From assembly GCF_024166365.1 (NCBI RefSeq), contig NC_064819.1, positions 9,808,501 to 9,872,500 on the forward strand: a stretch of DNA of 64,000 nucleotides, read 5' to 3'. The translations under genes were made by a program, and so were the position numbers. This stretch comes from Elephas maximus indicus. Its lineage: Eukaryota; Chordata; Mammalia; Proboscidea; Elephantidae. Of the stretch, positions 1 through 12,828 are shown one piece after another. Within the stretch, counting starts at the first letter, position 1, and every line of letters begins with the position of its first letter. The notes beneath the pieces are model-generated. The model had not been told where the DNA came from and did not search any database. It saw only the letters and a list, made by a program, of their open reading frames with translations.

Positions 1-59
1 GCTCCTCGAGGTGACTTACATCCATACTGTACAGGAGAGACGAATTACTTCTATTATTT

Positions 60-365
60 TGGATATCTACTAAATATACTGCCTCCTGGATTATTTTGAT
101 GATTTCATAAAGGGATGTTTATAAACACCTAGTACACCATTTAGCACATAATAAGAGCTCAATAAATGACAAAAAAAATCAATCAAACTTATTGCCATCG
201 AGTCAATTCTGACTCATAGCGACCCTATAGGGCAGAGTAGAACTGCCTCACAGGGTTTCCAAAGAGTGGCTGGTAGATTCAAACTGCTGACCTTTTGGTT
301 AACAGCCAAGTTCTTAACCACTGTACCACCAGGACTCCCAATAAATGATAGCTATCTATTAACAT
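60..365 (+). mobile_element. MIR SINE split by an AfroSINE
   Basis: ACACCTAGTACACCATTTAGCACATAATAAGAGCTCAATAAATGA matches the MIR core/tail. The continuation GATAGCTA follows after the AfroSINE at 170-338. Confidence 0.6.
170..338 (-). mobile_element. AfroSINE with 10-bp duplication
   Basis: tRNA-headed afrotherian SINE, minus strand, flanked by CAATAAATGA at 160-169 and 339-348, inserted in a MIR. Its head (box A and GTTCGAATC-type box B) is at the right end and its GACTC-rich tail at the left. Confidence 0.9.
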
Positions 366-404
366 CCTATAAAGAAAGTATTAGCTAAATGTGTACAAGT
401 TAAA

Positions 405-2250
405 ATAAGCAAAGTTGGTTTAATAAGCCAATATATACAATGAGATACCACTGAACGCCCAGCAAGGCTAAAATTTAAAAAAATAGAAAGCATCAAATGC
501 TGGCAAACATATGGAGTAACCAAAACTCACAGAATTGGTGAGAGGATACAATGATACAATCTTTTCGGAAAAAGGCCTGGTAGATTCTTATAAAACTAAA
601 CATACTCTTACCCTAGGACCCAGCGATGCCACTCTTAGATGTTTACCCAAGAGAATGAAAACGTATCTTTACAAAAAAGGCTTGCACAAGAATGTTCATA
701 ACAGTTTTATTTACAACAGCCAAAAAAACTGGAAACAACTTTGGTGTTCATTAAAAGGAGAATAAACTTAAAAACTGCAGTGCGATCACACAATTGAATA
801 CTACTTGGATGAGTCTCAAAAACATTATGTTGAGAATACTACGCATCGATAAAGAACAGTGACGAATCTGTGAAACATTTCATAACATGGAGGAACCTGG
901 AAGGCATTATGCTGAGCGAAATTAGTCAGAGGCAAAAGGACAAATATTGTATAAGACCACTATTATAAGATCTTGAGAAATAGTATAAACTGAGAAGAAC
1001 ACATACTTTTGTGGTTACAAGGCGGGGAGGGAAGGAGGGTGGGAGAGGGTTTTTTACTGATTAATTAGTAGATAAGAACTGCTTTAGGTGAAGGGAAGGA
1101 CAATACTCAATACATGGAAGGTCAGCTCAACTGGACTGGACCAAAAGCAAAGAAGTTTCCGGGATAAAATGAATGCTTCAAAGGTCAGCGGAGCAAGGGC
1201 GGGGGTTTGGGGACCATGGTTTAAGGGGACTTCTAAGTCAATTGGCAAAATAATTCTATTATGAAAACATTCTGCATCCCACTTTGAAATGTAGCGTCTG
1301 GGGTCTTAAATCCTAACAAGCGGCCATCTAAGATGCATCAATTGGTCTCAACCCACCTGGAGCAAAGGAGAATGAAGAACACCAAGGCCACACAATAACT
1401 AAGAGCCCAAGAGACAGAGAGGGCCACATGAACCAGAGACCTACATCATCCTGAGACCAGAAGAACTAGTTGGTGCCCAGCCACAACTAATGACTTCCCT
1501 GACAGGGAGCACAACAGAGAACCCCTGAGGGAGCAGGAGATCAGTGGGATGCAGACCCCAAATTCTCATAAAAAGACCATACTTAATGGTCTGACTGAGA
1601 CTAGAGGAATCCCGGCGGTCATGGTCCCCAGACCTTCTGTTGGCACAGGACAGGAACCATTCCCGAAGACAGCTCATCAGACATGAAAGGGACTGGACAG
1701 TGGGTAGGAGAGAGATGCTGATGAAGAGTGAGCTAATTATATCAGGTGGACACTTGAGACTGTGTTGGCATCTCCTGTCTGGAGGGGGGATGGGAGGATA
1801 GAGAGAGCTGGAAGCTGGCAAAATTGTCATGAAAGGAGAGACTGGAAGGGCTGACTCATTAGAGGGAGAGCAAGTGGGAGTACGGAGTTAAGATGTATAT
1901 AAACTTATATGTGACAGTCTGACTTGATTTGTAAACGTTCACTTGAAGCTCAATAAAAGTTAAAAAAAACAAAAACATTATGTTGAGTGAAAGTCTTACA
2001 TAAAAGTATACGTACTGTATGATTCCATATATAAAGTCCTAGAAGAGGGAAACTGATCTATGGTAGAAAAAAATCAGAACAGTGGTTGCCTGTGGAGGGG
2101 GACAGGGATAGGGTTTGACTGGGGAGTGGCAATGAAGAAACCTTCTGGGTTAAGGGTAATGTTTTATAATTTGGTAGGAGTTTGAACAAATGTATACTTA
2201 AGATTTGTGAATTTTATTGTAAATGAATTTTACCTAGAAAGAAAAAACAG
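405..2250 (+). mobile_element. Older L1 remnant (host of the 835-1969 insertion)
   Basis: The flanks 405-834 and 1988-2250 read together as the degraded 3' part of an older L1: a GAGATACCACT-type ORF2 segment, then TGATTCCATATATA and the 3' tail. They are interrupted only by the younger L1. No usable frame remains. Confidence 0.65.
835..1969 (+). mobile_element. 5'-truncated L1 (3' end) with 18-bp target duplication
   Basis: This L1 carries the last ORF2 codons and the 3' UTR, ending in AATAAAAGTT plus an A-run. It is flanked by perfect CAAAAACATTATGTTGAG copies at 817-834 and 1970-1987. It sits inside an older L1 (flanking sequence continues across the insertion). A G-rich tract lies at 1021-1050, as in other L1 3' UTRs. 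Confidence 0.9.
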
Positions 2251-3046
2251 TAAACACATATTAAACTGTAATGATAGGCATATGCTGAAGGGTTTAAGCA
2301 TACTGAGACTTGCAATATAGCTTTGAAACACACCAAAAATAAGATGTAATGATGGGTGGATAGAGGGATGGACAAATAAGTGCTGAACTATTCAATGTAC
2401 TATAATGGGTAGAATCTAGATGGTGTTCACTGTAAAATTCTTTCGAGCTTGTGTGTGTAAAATTTTTTCAATTGTTATTTTTAAATTAATACATTATTTT
2501 TTTAGAGCACTTTCAGGTTTACAGGATAATTGAGCAGAAAGTACAGAGCTCCCACATGCCTCCTCTCCCCCCACATACACGGTTCCCTGTTCTATTAACA
2601 TCTGGCATTGGATGGTACTTTTGTTACAACTGATGAATCAATACTGATACAGTATTATTATCTAAAGCCCACAGCTGACATTAGAGTTCACTCGGTGTTG
2701 TACAGTTCTATGGATCTGGGAAATGCACCTCATGGATCCACCATTACAATGTCACACAAACAGCTTTGCTGCCCCAAAAATTCCATGCTCCATCTATTCC
2801 TCCTTCCTCCCCTCAGACCCCTACCAACCACTGATTTCTTTACTATCTCTATAGTTTTTCCTTTTCCAGAATGTCATATAGTAGGAATCATACAGTATGT
2901 GGCATTTTCAGACTTGCTCCTTTTGCTTAGTAATATGCATTTAAGGTTCCTCCATGTCTTTTCATGGTTTGACAGCTCATTTCTATTTACTGCTGAATAA
3001 TATTGCATTATACGGACGTACCACACATTGTTTATCCATCCACTAT

Positions 3047-6000
3047 TTTTTTTTTAATTTTTATTGTGCTTTAAGTGAAAGTTTACAAATCAACTCAGTG
3101 TCTCATACAAAAATTTACATAAAAAAAATTTATACACACTTTGTTATATACATTCAGTTGCTCTCCCCCCAATGAGACAGCATGCTCCTTCCCTCCATTC
3201 TCTCTTTTCCTGTCCATTTGGCCAGCCTCTGACCCCCTCTGCCCTCCCATCTCAGCTCCAGATGGGAGCTGCCCACATAGTCTCATGCATCTACTTAATC
3301 CAAGAAGTCCACTCTTTACCAGTATCATTTTCTATCACATAGTCCAGTCCAATCCCTGTCTGAAGAGTTGGCTTTAGGAATGGTTCCTGTCTTGGGCTAA
3401 CAGAAGGTCTGGAGACCAAGACCTCCGAGGTCCTTCTAGTCTCAGTCAGACCGTAAGTCTGGTCTTTTTAGGAGAATCTGGGGTCTGCATCCCAATGCTC
3501 TCCTGCTCCCTCAGGGAGGTCTCTGTTGTGTTCCCTGTCAGGGCAGTCATCAGTTGTACCCGTTCACCATCTAGTTCTTCTCGTCTCAGACTAATGTAGT
3601 CTCTAGTTTATATGGCCCTTTCTGTCTCTTGGGTTCATAATTACCTTGTGTCTTCGGTGTTCTTCATTCTCCTTTGCTCCAGGAGGGTTGAGACCAATTG
3701 ATGCATTTTAGATGGCTATTTGCTAGTGTTTAAAACCCCAGACGCCACTCTCCAAAGTGGGATGCAGAATGTTTTCTTAGTACATTTTATTACGCCAATT
3801 GACTTAGATGTTCCCTGAAACCATGATCCCCAAACCCCAGCCCCCGCTATGCTGGCCTTGGAAGAGTTCAATTTATTCAGGAAACTTCTTTCCTTTTGGT
3901 TTAGTCCAGTTGTGCTGACCTATCCTGTATTGTGCGTTGTCTTTCCCTTCACCTGAAATAGTTCTTATCTACCATCTAACTAGTGAAAACCCTTCTCTCT
4001 CCCTCCCTTCCCACTCTGATAACAATCAAAGAATATTTTCTTCTCTGTTTAAACTATTTTTTGAGTACTTATAATACTGGTCTCATACAATATTTGTCCT
4101 TTTGCAACTAATTTTACTCAGCATGCCTTCCAGATCCCTTCACGATACAAAGCATTTCACAGGTTCCTCATTGTTCTTTACTGATGCCTAGTATTCCATT
4201 GTATGAATATACCATAATTTATTTATCCATTCATCCGCTGATAGGCACCTTGGTTGCTTCCACCAATTTTGCTATTGTAAACACTACAGCAATGAACATG
4301 GGTGTGCATATATCTGTTCATGTAAAGGCTCTAATTTCTCTAGGATATATTCCAAGGAATGGGGTTGCTGGATCATATGGTAGTTCTAGTTTTTAAGAAA
4401 GTGCCATATCAATTTCCAAAGTGGTTGTACCATTTTACATTCCCGCCAGCTGTGTGTAAGTGTTCCAGTCCCTCCACAACCTCTCCAACATTATTTTGTG
4501 TTTTTTGGATTAATGCCAGCCTTGTTGGAGATGGAATCTCATTGTAGTTTTGATTTGCATTTCTCTAATGGCTAATGGAAACCCTGGTGGCGTAGTGGTT
4601 AAGTGCTACCGCTACTAACCAAGAGGTCCACAGTTCGAATCCGCCTGGCACTCCTTGGAAACTCTATGGGGCAATTCTACTGTGTTCTATAGGGTCGCTA
4701 TGAGTTGGAATCGACTCAACGGCAGTGGCTTTGGTTTGGTTAATGGCTAATGATCGTGAGCATTTCCTCATGTATCTCTTAGTTACTTGAATATCTTCTT
4801 TAGTGAAGTGCTTGTTCGTGCCCTTTGCCCATTTTTTAATTGGGTTGTCTTTTTGTAGTTCAGGTTTTGCAGTATCATGTCGATTTTAGAGATCAGACGC
4901 TGATCGGAAATGTCACAGCTAAAACCTTTTTCCCAATCTGTGGGAAATCTTACTCTTTTGGTGAAGTCTTTGGATGAGCATAGATGTTTGATTTTTAGGA
5001 GGTCCCAGTTGTGTAGTTTCTCTTCTGCATGGTTAATAGTGTTCTGTATACTGTTTATGCCACGTATTAGAGCTCCTGGCGTTGTCCCTATTTTTTCTTC
5101 CACAATCTTTATTGTTTTAGATTTTATATTTAGGTCTTTGATCCATTTTCAGTTAGTTTTTGTGCATGGTGTGAGGTACGGGTCTTGTTTCATTTTTTTG
5201 CAGATGGATATCCAGTTATGCCAGCACCGTTTGTTAATGAGACTGCCTCTTCCCCATTTAAGTGACTTTGGGCCTTTGCCAAATATCAGCTGCTCACATG
5301 TGGATGGGTTTATGTCTGGATTCTAAATTCTGTTCCACTGGACTATGTATCTGTTGTACCAGTACCAGGCTGTTTTGACTACTGTGTAAGTATAACAGGT
5401 TCCAAAATCAGGTAGAGTGAGGCCTCCCACTCTCTTCTTTTTCAGTAATGCTTTACTTATCCGGAGCCTCTTTCCCTTCCATATGAAGCTGGTGATTTGT
5501 TTCTCCATCTCATTAAAAAATGTCATTGGAATTTGAATCAGAACTGCATTGTATCTATAGATGGCTTTTGGAAGAATAGACATTTTTAAAATGTTAACTT
5601 CTTCCTATCCATGACCAAGGTATGTTTTTCCACTTATGTAGGTCTCTCTTAGCTTCTTGAAGTAGTGTCTTGTAGTTTTCTTTGTATAGGTCTTTTACGT
5701 CTCTGATAAGATTTATTCCAAAGTACTTTATCTTCTTGGGGGCTACTGTAAATGGTATTGATTTGGTGATTTCCTTGTCAATGTCCTTTTTGTTGGTGTA
5801 GAGGAATCCAACTGATTTTTTAATGTTTATCCTGTATCCTGACACTCTGCTGAACTCTTCTATTAGTTTCAGTAGTTTCCTTGAGGATTCTTTAGGGTTT
5901 TCTGGATGTCCTGTCCTGAAAGTGGTATGTTGGTCTCCTGCTATTATTGTGGAGTGGTCTATCTCACTTTTCAGTGCGGTTAGAGTTTGTTTTATGTATC

Positions 6001-8830
6001 TTGCAGCCCCGTCACTGGGTGCATAAATATTTAATATGGTTATATCTGCCTGGTATATTGTCCCTTTAATGATTTATAGTGTTCTTCCTTATTCTTTGTG
6101 GTGGATTTAACTTTAACGTTTATTTTGTCAGAATTTAATGTCGCCACTCCTGCTCTTTTTTGATTGTTTGCCTGATATATTTTTTCCCATCCTTTGAGTT
6201 TTAGTTTGTTTGTGTCTCTGGTGTGTCTCTTACAGGCAGCATACAGATGGGTGGCATTTTTTAATCCATTCTGCCGCTCTCTGTGTCTTTATTCGTGCAT
6301 TTTGTCTATTTACATTCAGCATAATTATGGATAGTTATCGGTTTAGTGCTGTCATTTTGATGTCTTTCTTTGTGTGTTGTTGACAGTTTCTTTTTCCCAC
6401 TTAATTTTTTGTGCTGAGTAGTTTATATATTGTCTTTTCCTCTTATTCGTTATTATTGATTTTGTTTCTGCTGAATCTGTTTTTTTCTCGTATTTTATTT
6501 TGTTGAGTAGGATCGTTAGTCTCCTTTGGGTTACCTTAATATTCACCCCTATTTTTCTAAGTTTAAACCTAACTTTTATTTCTTTATATCACCTTTTCTT
6601 CCTCTCCATATGAAAGATCTATGACTCCATTTCTTAGTCCCTCTTTATTGTTTTAATGTTGTCTTCTTTTACATAAAAACATTGCTGTTTCCCTGTTTTA
6701 AGCGTTTTTTCAATCTTGATTTATTTTTGTGATTTCCCTATCTGGGTTGACCTCTGATTGCTCTGTCCAGTGTTCTAGGCTTGGGTTGATTATCTGATAT
6801 TATTGATTTTCTAACCAGAGAATTCCCTTTAGTATTTCTTGTAGTTTTGGTTTGGTTTTTACAAATTCCCTAAACTTCTCTTTATACGGAAATGTCCTAA
6901 TTTCACCTTCATATTTGAGAGACAGTTTTGCTGGATATATGATTCTTGGCTGACAATTTTTTCCCTTCAATGCTTTATATAAGTCATCCCATTGCCTTCT
7001 TGCCTGCTTAGTTTCTGCTGAGTAGTCTGAGCTTATTCTAATTGGCCCTCCTTTGTAGGTGACTTTTTGTTTATCCCTAGCCGCTCTTAAAATTCTTTAT
7101 CTTTGGTTTTGGCAAGTTTGAATCTGATTTTTCTTCAAATATATTGGTGCTAAGTGCTTTATCTTCGGTCTCACCAGTTCTGCCTTCCACCTGTTCAGTT
7201 CTATTCCTCTGACTTTCTATTAAGTTGTCTAATTCTGTAATTTTATTGTTAATCTTCTGAACTTGACTGCTGCCTCTCTATGGATTATTTTAGCTTATCA
7301 AGTTTTTCATTATGTTCCTGAATAATCTTTTTAACTTCTTTAAGTGCTTTATCTGTGTGTTCCTTGGCTTGTTTTGCATATTGCCTGATCTCCTTCCTGA
7401 TCTCGTTTTAATGTCTTGAAGAGTTCTGTATATTAATTCTTTTGTATTCTGCATCCACTAATTCCAGGAAGGCACCTTCATCCAGATGATCCCTTGATTC
7501 TTTGTTTTGAGAGCTTGTCGAAGCAACAGTGATCTGCTTCTTTATCTGATTTGATACTGACTGTTGTCTCCGAGCCATCTGTAAGTTATTGTATTAGTTT
7601 ATTTTATGTTTGCTTAATGTTTCCTAGCTTCTTGCTTTGTTTTGTTTTGATATGCCCAAATAGGCTGATTGAGTGAGCTAGCTTTATTATTTTTGCCTTT
7701 GAAGCTCTAACGTTCGGTCACCAGATGTCCAGAGCTGTTATCAAGTATATCAGCCTAGGAATCCATTCACTTTTCTTGTACAGATTCAGCTCAGGTGTCC
7801 AGGTAGCTGGTCATCAAGTGTGTGGTACAAGCTCTGCCCTGCAGTCTTATAGGGGTGGGGGGATTGGTGTAGGTACCAGCATCTGTTTGCAGCAGGAGGT
7901 CACACTATGAACAAGTCAGGGGGCTGACAACCATCCCCCAAGTGTCTGTGAGGAAAGCATGCCCCTGTTCCCTAGCATGCACAGGTGGTTGGGTTCTGCA
8001 GATGGACCTTGGGCACCAGTCCTTTTGGTAGTAAGGACTGGGAGGTACCAGTTATCCTTGGACCCCTGTTGCAGGTGGCTGGGTAATCTGAGTGGAGCCA
8101 CCTGATGTGGGTAGGCGAGGACCCTGTTTAATAGGCAAAGTGGTGTCAAACATCAAATGCCCACCTCTCCACTGCACAGCTGAAACAGTTGCAGTCTGCC
8201 AACAAGGGCCTATTCTCCTGAAATACGCCCACACAGGTCCACACGGGAGGAAGGTATTCAAAGTGCATAGACCAGTTATGCCTGGACAGGAGCCGCTTCT
8301 GTCCTGAGCTCCCCAGTTTAGTGGAGCTGGCAGATTATCTTTTCCCCCAATTTTGAATTTATTCCTTCTCCAAGATCAGGAGAATGGCTCAGGGCACTCA
8401 GCAGAGCCTATCTCAGGCCCAGGGAAATTAACAGCCACTGAAGCCAGCTTGGGGGTGGGGGGTGTGGTAAAATATACTCGAATACTTAGCTTTCTCTAAG
8501 AGTGCCGTTCTTCTCTGGTTCCAGAGGTGTGAGTAGGCTGTGCAGCTGGCTGTTTCTCCCCGAGGAAACTAGGGCCGAACACTACTACCAGCCTGTTGCA
8601 GTAGCTCCCAGGAGCGATGCCTGAGGTATCCCGGCAATCTAGGTCTGGCAACTCCTCTCTGCTTCTGAACTGTCTCTCCCTCCCACTGCCGCTCAGTCCA
8701 TTTTCTAACTTAGCCTTTGATGTTCAGGGCTCCTAGTTTGTCGTAATCGTTTCACTTGTTTTTTCGGGTCTCTGTTGTAAGACGGATGACCGGAAGTGTC
8801 TGGCTACCTTGCCATCTTGGCCCCGCCCCC
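3047..8830 (-). mobile_element. Antisense L1 with both ends, internally deleted
   Basis: The 3' end (poly-T on this strand) is near 3047. Reading leftward, the 5' end at 8830 begins GGGGGCGGGGCCAAGATGGC, a classic L1 5' UTR start with a YY1-type site. ORF2 C-terminal segments lie at about 4760-5880, but the RT region jumps near 5885-5915 directly to endonuclease-side sequence. ORF1-like and 5' UTR sequence fill about 6550-8830. Stops and frameshifts are many. An AfroSINE interrupts it at 4578-4740. Duplications are weak (CATCCACTATTTT versus CATTCACTTTTT). Confidence 0.85.
4578..4740 (+). mobile_element. AfroSINE with 12-bp duplication, inside an L1
   Basis: Flanked by perfect TAATGGCTAATG (4566-4577 and 4741-4752). 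It is inserted in the antisense L1, so it is younger than that L1. Confidence 0.93.
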
Positions 8831-9830
8831 ACATTCACTTTTTGAAGGACATTTGGCTTTTAATATTAGGTAGTCATGAATAAAGATGATATCAACATTT
8901 GCATACACGTTTTTCTGTGGGCCTAACTTTTCAACGTCTTTGAGTAAATATTAAGGAGTGCAGCTGCTGGATCATATGGTTAGCGTGTTTTAGCTTTGTA
9001 AGAAATTGCCAGAAATGTCTTCCAACATGACTGTACTATTTGTATTCCCACCAACAATGAATGAGAATTCCCATTGCTCCACACATACCCAGCATTTGGT
9101 GTTGTCAGTGTTTCGGATTTTAGCCATTCTCATAGGTATGTAGTGCTATCTCATTGCTGTTTTAATTCACAATTTCCTAATAACATATGATGTTGCACAT
9201 CTTTTCATGTGCTTGTCATCTGTACAGCTGGTTAGATCTTTTGCCCATGGGTTGTCTGTTTTCTTATTGTTGAGTTTTAATAGTGTTTTGTGTATTTTGG
9301 ATACGAGTCCTTTATCAGATTTGTGTTTTGAGAATATTTTTCTCTCTGTGGCTTGTCTTTTCATTTTCTCCATAAGATTCTTCATAATGAACTCTTCTCT
9401 CCCGCCCCTCTAAAAAGTCAATAGGGCTTGGTTATGGCATACTTCTCTTATATGACTACCTCAAATTAATGCAATTTGACCAAAAGCAAAAGCCTGGTTA
9501 AGCCAACTCACTCAATTTGGCAAAGAGAACTAATTAAAATGTTCTTCATTTGGAGGATGGCCACACATTCCAGTTTTCCAGGGGCAGTCCTAGTGTATGC
9601 CTATTGTCCCAGTATTCCATCCAGTTACCCTCAACTATATCAAAAGTATCCCAGTATAGAAAATAAATTATACCGTCACCCTATCCCCTGATTTTCCAAC
9701 TTACTGAACTCTTGGCATGACCTAAATATTTTCTAAGAATTATTCTTAAGTTTATAAAATATTTATAGCTTACGAAATATTCCTTTGACAGTTTTCTTAC
9801 TAACAAAATGATAAAAACTGAAGTACTCAC

Positions 9831-9985
9831 GGGTAGCCAAGGAAAAGGAGATTGAGGACTGAATGGCTTCGGAAGAGATTGACAAGGGTCCAACAGAGCA
9901 CCCATCCACACAGAGTGAGTAGCACCAAGCGAGCTGATATCAGAACCATGTAGTGAATCATAGATGCTGCACCCGCCTTAGTGGC
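9831..9985 (-). CDS. TMEM39A: TMEM39A exon 5, third membrane span (last exon in window)
   Basis: The 155-nt exon has acceptor TTTCAG (9986-9988) and donor CCC|GTGAGT (intron from 9830). It encodes residues 141-191 plus two bases of the next codon, from [13 protein letters not shown] to LLFLGYP. Residues about 150-175 form a long hydrophobic segment, helix 3. No later TMEM39A exon was found between 1 and 9830, which is mostly L1, so about 297 of the usual 488 residues must lie beyond the left edge. The coding sequence seen is intact. Confidence 0.95.
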
Positions 9986-10095
9986 CTGAAAGTTTGGAAT
10001 CATCAAAAAAAAAAAACATTTTATAAATGATCTTATTCAAAAGCAATCTGGCTCAAGGACGCACAATGGAAACTAAATTGTGCCAAAAGAAAGAC

Positions 10096-10142
10096 AGAGA
10101 AGAGGGAGGGAGGGAGGGAGGGAAGGAGGGAGGGAGGAAGGA
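10096..10142 (+). repeat. (GGGA)n purine-rich simple repeat
   Basis: Short microsatellite of GGGA/GGAA units, about 110 bp from the acceptor side of TMEM39A exon 5. Confidence 0.85.
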
Positions 10143-10275
10143 GCCTCACTCCACCTACCCTCCTCACTCCTGAAGACTGAGACCTCCCCAGGCAGTTAAC
10201 TGTCCCTACCTTGGACTCTCATAGTGCCCCACACAGAATTCCTTTAAGTTATGATTTGCCTAATCATTTGTTTAC

Positions 10276-10440
10276 ACTAGGGCTTCTCCAAGTATGGTCC
10301 AAGAACCACATTCATCAGAATCACCTGGACCGCTTACTGAATATGCAAATTCCTACTTCCCTCCTCATATATAGGGAATCAAAATTTTGAGTCAGGGAGC
10401 CTTTATTTTAACAACTCACAAGGCATTTTTTATGTACATA
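10276..10440 (+). mobile_element. MER5A-type (hAT-Charlie) MITE
   Basis: It starts AGGGCTTCTCCAAGTATGGTCC, has AATCACCTGGACC and GAATATGCAAATTCCTAC, then TTTTAACAACTCACAAGGC. This order is characteristic of MER5 elements. It is old and diverged. Confidence 0.6.
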
Positions 10441-11051
10441 AAAAGGAGAGCCCAAAGAATCAAATGAATTTACCTGTCTTACTGATTTACTTGTCTTATT
10501 CCCCATTAGGCTCTAATGCCCTCAATAGCAGCAAAAATGTTTCTATTTTTTCTTTGAATCCTTAACCTTAACCTATTTGCTGAATTAATGTTTAATAAAC
10601 TACTGAAGTTTCAAAAAATAATCAGATCTTCTTTGGCAGATCCCTATATAAATAATTCCTTTCACGAACATGGAAATAACGTAATCACCTCCAATTCTTT
10701 GTATCACAACTGTTCAAATATTCTTTAATCTCAAATCTTTAAAGCTGACTACATAGTAAGAAAAACACCTGTCTAAACATGAAGCTATCCAACAACATTT
10801 TCTTTCCAAATGAACTAAGAGGGAGAGAATGAGCAAAATGCAGAAGAAAACAGTGGATTCCTATGACCTCTGAAACAGCAACATCAGAACCCAGACAGAG
10901 GAAAACAATTATCATGGTCAACAGTACATGGAAGATGATAAGAATCTTTTAAGGCTCCCCTGTATATACCCATCCCTTTATACGTACATAAAAATTAGAA
11001 AGAAATATGCCAATAGTAATAGGATAGTGAGTAATTTTAATTTTCTGCTTT

Positions 11052-11253
11052 GGAAACCCTGGTAACATAGTGGTTAAGTGCTACAGCTTCTAACCAAAAG
11101 GTTGACAGTTCGAATCCTACAGCTTCTAACCAAAAGGTTGACAGTTCAAATCCATCAGGTGCTCCTTGGAAACTCTATGGGACCGTTCTACTCTGTCCTA
11201 CAGGGTCACTATGAGTCGAAATCAACTCGACGGCAACGGGTTTTTTTTTTTTT
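11052..11253 (+). mobile_element. AfroSINE with internal 36-bp tandem duplication
   Basis: The box-B-containing segment 11081-11116 is repeated at 11117-11152 with one base changed (TTCGAATC versus TTCAAATC). It ends in the ACTCGACGGCAACGGG tail and a T-run. Confidence 0.9.
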
Positions 11254-11639
11254 GTACGTCGGTGTTTTTCAAAATTCTTTTTTCAATAAAATGTACTATT
11301 CTATTTAGAAAAAGGTTTTTTAAAAGAGAGCTGCTTCAGGTTGGTGAAAGCGTAACTGAATTATTTTTGGTCTTGTGGAAGAAGTACAGAAGTAGAGTTG
11401 ACCTGGAGGTGACTAAAGAGTTTACCTAGATAAAGAGGGATTCCTCTCTGAATAGTATTCAGCTTTCTGAATTAATTACCTCCAGCCTCTCCATAAAAAA
11501 GATTGATCTTTCTCAGGTAGAGATTCTTTCTGTGATATAAGCAAAAAAGGCAAACATTTTAATGAAAGGAAGGAAAAAAAGGAAGAAAGGATGATTTATG
11601 ATGCATCCTTACCTATCTAAATTAGGTATTGTAGAAAGA

Positions 11640-12010
11640 ATCTCTACACAGGTCTTATTTTAATTTTTGAGTACATAAGATATTCACATGGCTCAAAATT
11701 CAAAACGTGTAACAGTGTTGGTAGTGAAAAGTTTCTCTCCTGCTGGTCCTGTCTCCCAGCTATCAACCAGGCAATCCATTATTAGTTAGTATGTTCTTCT
11801 AGAGATAATTTATTCATACAGAAGCAAATATACTTTGCTCCCTCCACCTTCCTTATTTTAAACACTGCGCCTTGCTTTTTTCACTTAATATTTTAGAGAT
11901 CAATACATAAACTTTTTTCATGTTTTTAATGACTGTGTGCTATTCCATTATATACATACACACCATAATTATTTAAATAGTCCCTTACTGATGGACATTA
12001 AGGTACAGAA
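11640..12010 (-). mobile_element. Ancient antisense L1 3' fragment
   Basis: Phrases such as GCTATTCCATTATATACATACACACC and CTTACTGATGGACATTAAGG match the usual antisense wording of old L1 3' regions. It is highly degraded. Confidence 0.5.
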
Positions 12011-12068
12011 TTAAGTCTGACTAAAAATCTGTTTAAATTTAGCTTAAGTATTCTGTTTTAAGTAAGAA

Positions 12069-12828
12069 TGATGCTGTTGGTGTCGAGCCAATTCTGACAT
12101 CATAGGTGACAGAGTAGACTGCTTCACATGGTTTTCTTGACTGCAATCTTTTATAGAATCAAATCAACTAAGCCTTTTTCTGCAGTGCCGCTGGGTGGGT
12201 TTGAATTGCCAACCTTTAGGTAGTAGTTGTGATAGTTAAGATTATATGTCAACTTGGCTGGGCGATGATTCTCAGTGTTTTGGCAGTTGTATGATGTTGT
12301 GATCACTACCCTGTTGAAATCTGATACATGATCACCCTCGTGATGGAACCTGCTGAGTGGTACCGGCAGGGGCAGGGCCTGTGTTGGCTCATCCTTCAGC
12401 CTTCATCTCTCTGCCCTCCTCCAACTAGTTCCTCCCTCCTTGCCTTGCTGGGGCTTTTGCTTGTTCTGGACCCTGCAGCTGGCTCCTGTTCATCTGAACT
12501 CTGGTTCTTGGGACTTGAACTAGTAGTTTGACTACCGATCCTGAGATTTGTGGATCTTCACAGCCGGCTACAGCCCTGCTCTCCAGCCTGTTAACGTTGG
12601 GTTCTGCAGCCCCTGTGGCTAAGTGAATCAGGAGAACCCTCTTTCCTGACACACTGACTTGGAACATACAGCCTCTAAAAACCACATGAACCATTTCCTC
12701 GATATAAAAGAAATACTTCTCTCTCTCTCTGTATGTATATGTATACACTTTACTGGTTTTTGCTTCTCTAGAGAACCCAGCCTAAGACAGCAGTTGAGTG
12801 CAAACTGTTTGTGCCACTCAGGGACCTT
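12069..12828 (-). mobile_element. Older long-form AfroSINE split by a solo LTR
   Basis: SINE text at 12069-12227 (tail and body) resumes at 12790-12828 (GTTGAGTGCAAACTGTTTGTGCCACTCAGGG, head). The block between is a TG...CA element with near-matching 5-bp duplications. Confidence 0.78.
12228..12789 (+). mobile_element. Solo LTR-like element (ERVL/MaLR-type ends)
   Basis: It begins TGTGATAGTTAAGATTATATGTCAACTTGGC and ends GAACCCAGCCTAAGACA. Flanks are GTAGT (left) and GCAGT (right). No internal viral genes are present. Family assignment rests on end structure and general resemblance only. Confidence 0.6.

Larger units (their letters stand above)
2486..9405 (-). mobile_element. Old antisense L1 remnant split by a younger L1
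   Basis: Segments 2486-3046 and 8831-9405 have the wording of an ancient L1 read backwards (end of ORF2 and 3' UTR). Text from TTGTTTATCCATCCAC on the left resumes as TTGAAGGACATTTGG on the right, showing that the block 3047-8830 was inserted into it. Confidence 0.7.

Noticed and set aside
1..9830. Missing downstream TMEM39A exons in the left part
   Set aside because: I looked for the expected following protein segments on the minus strand and saw only L1 and other repeats; the exons are probably beyond the edge.
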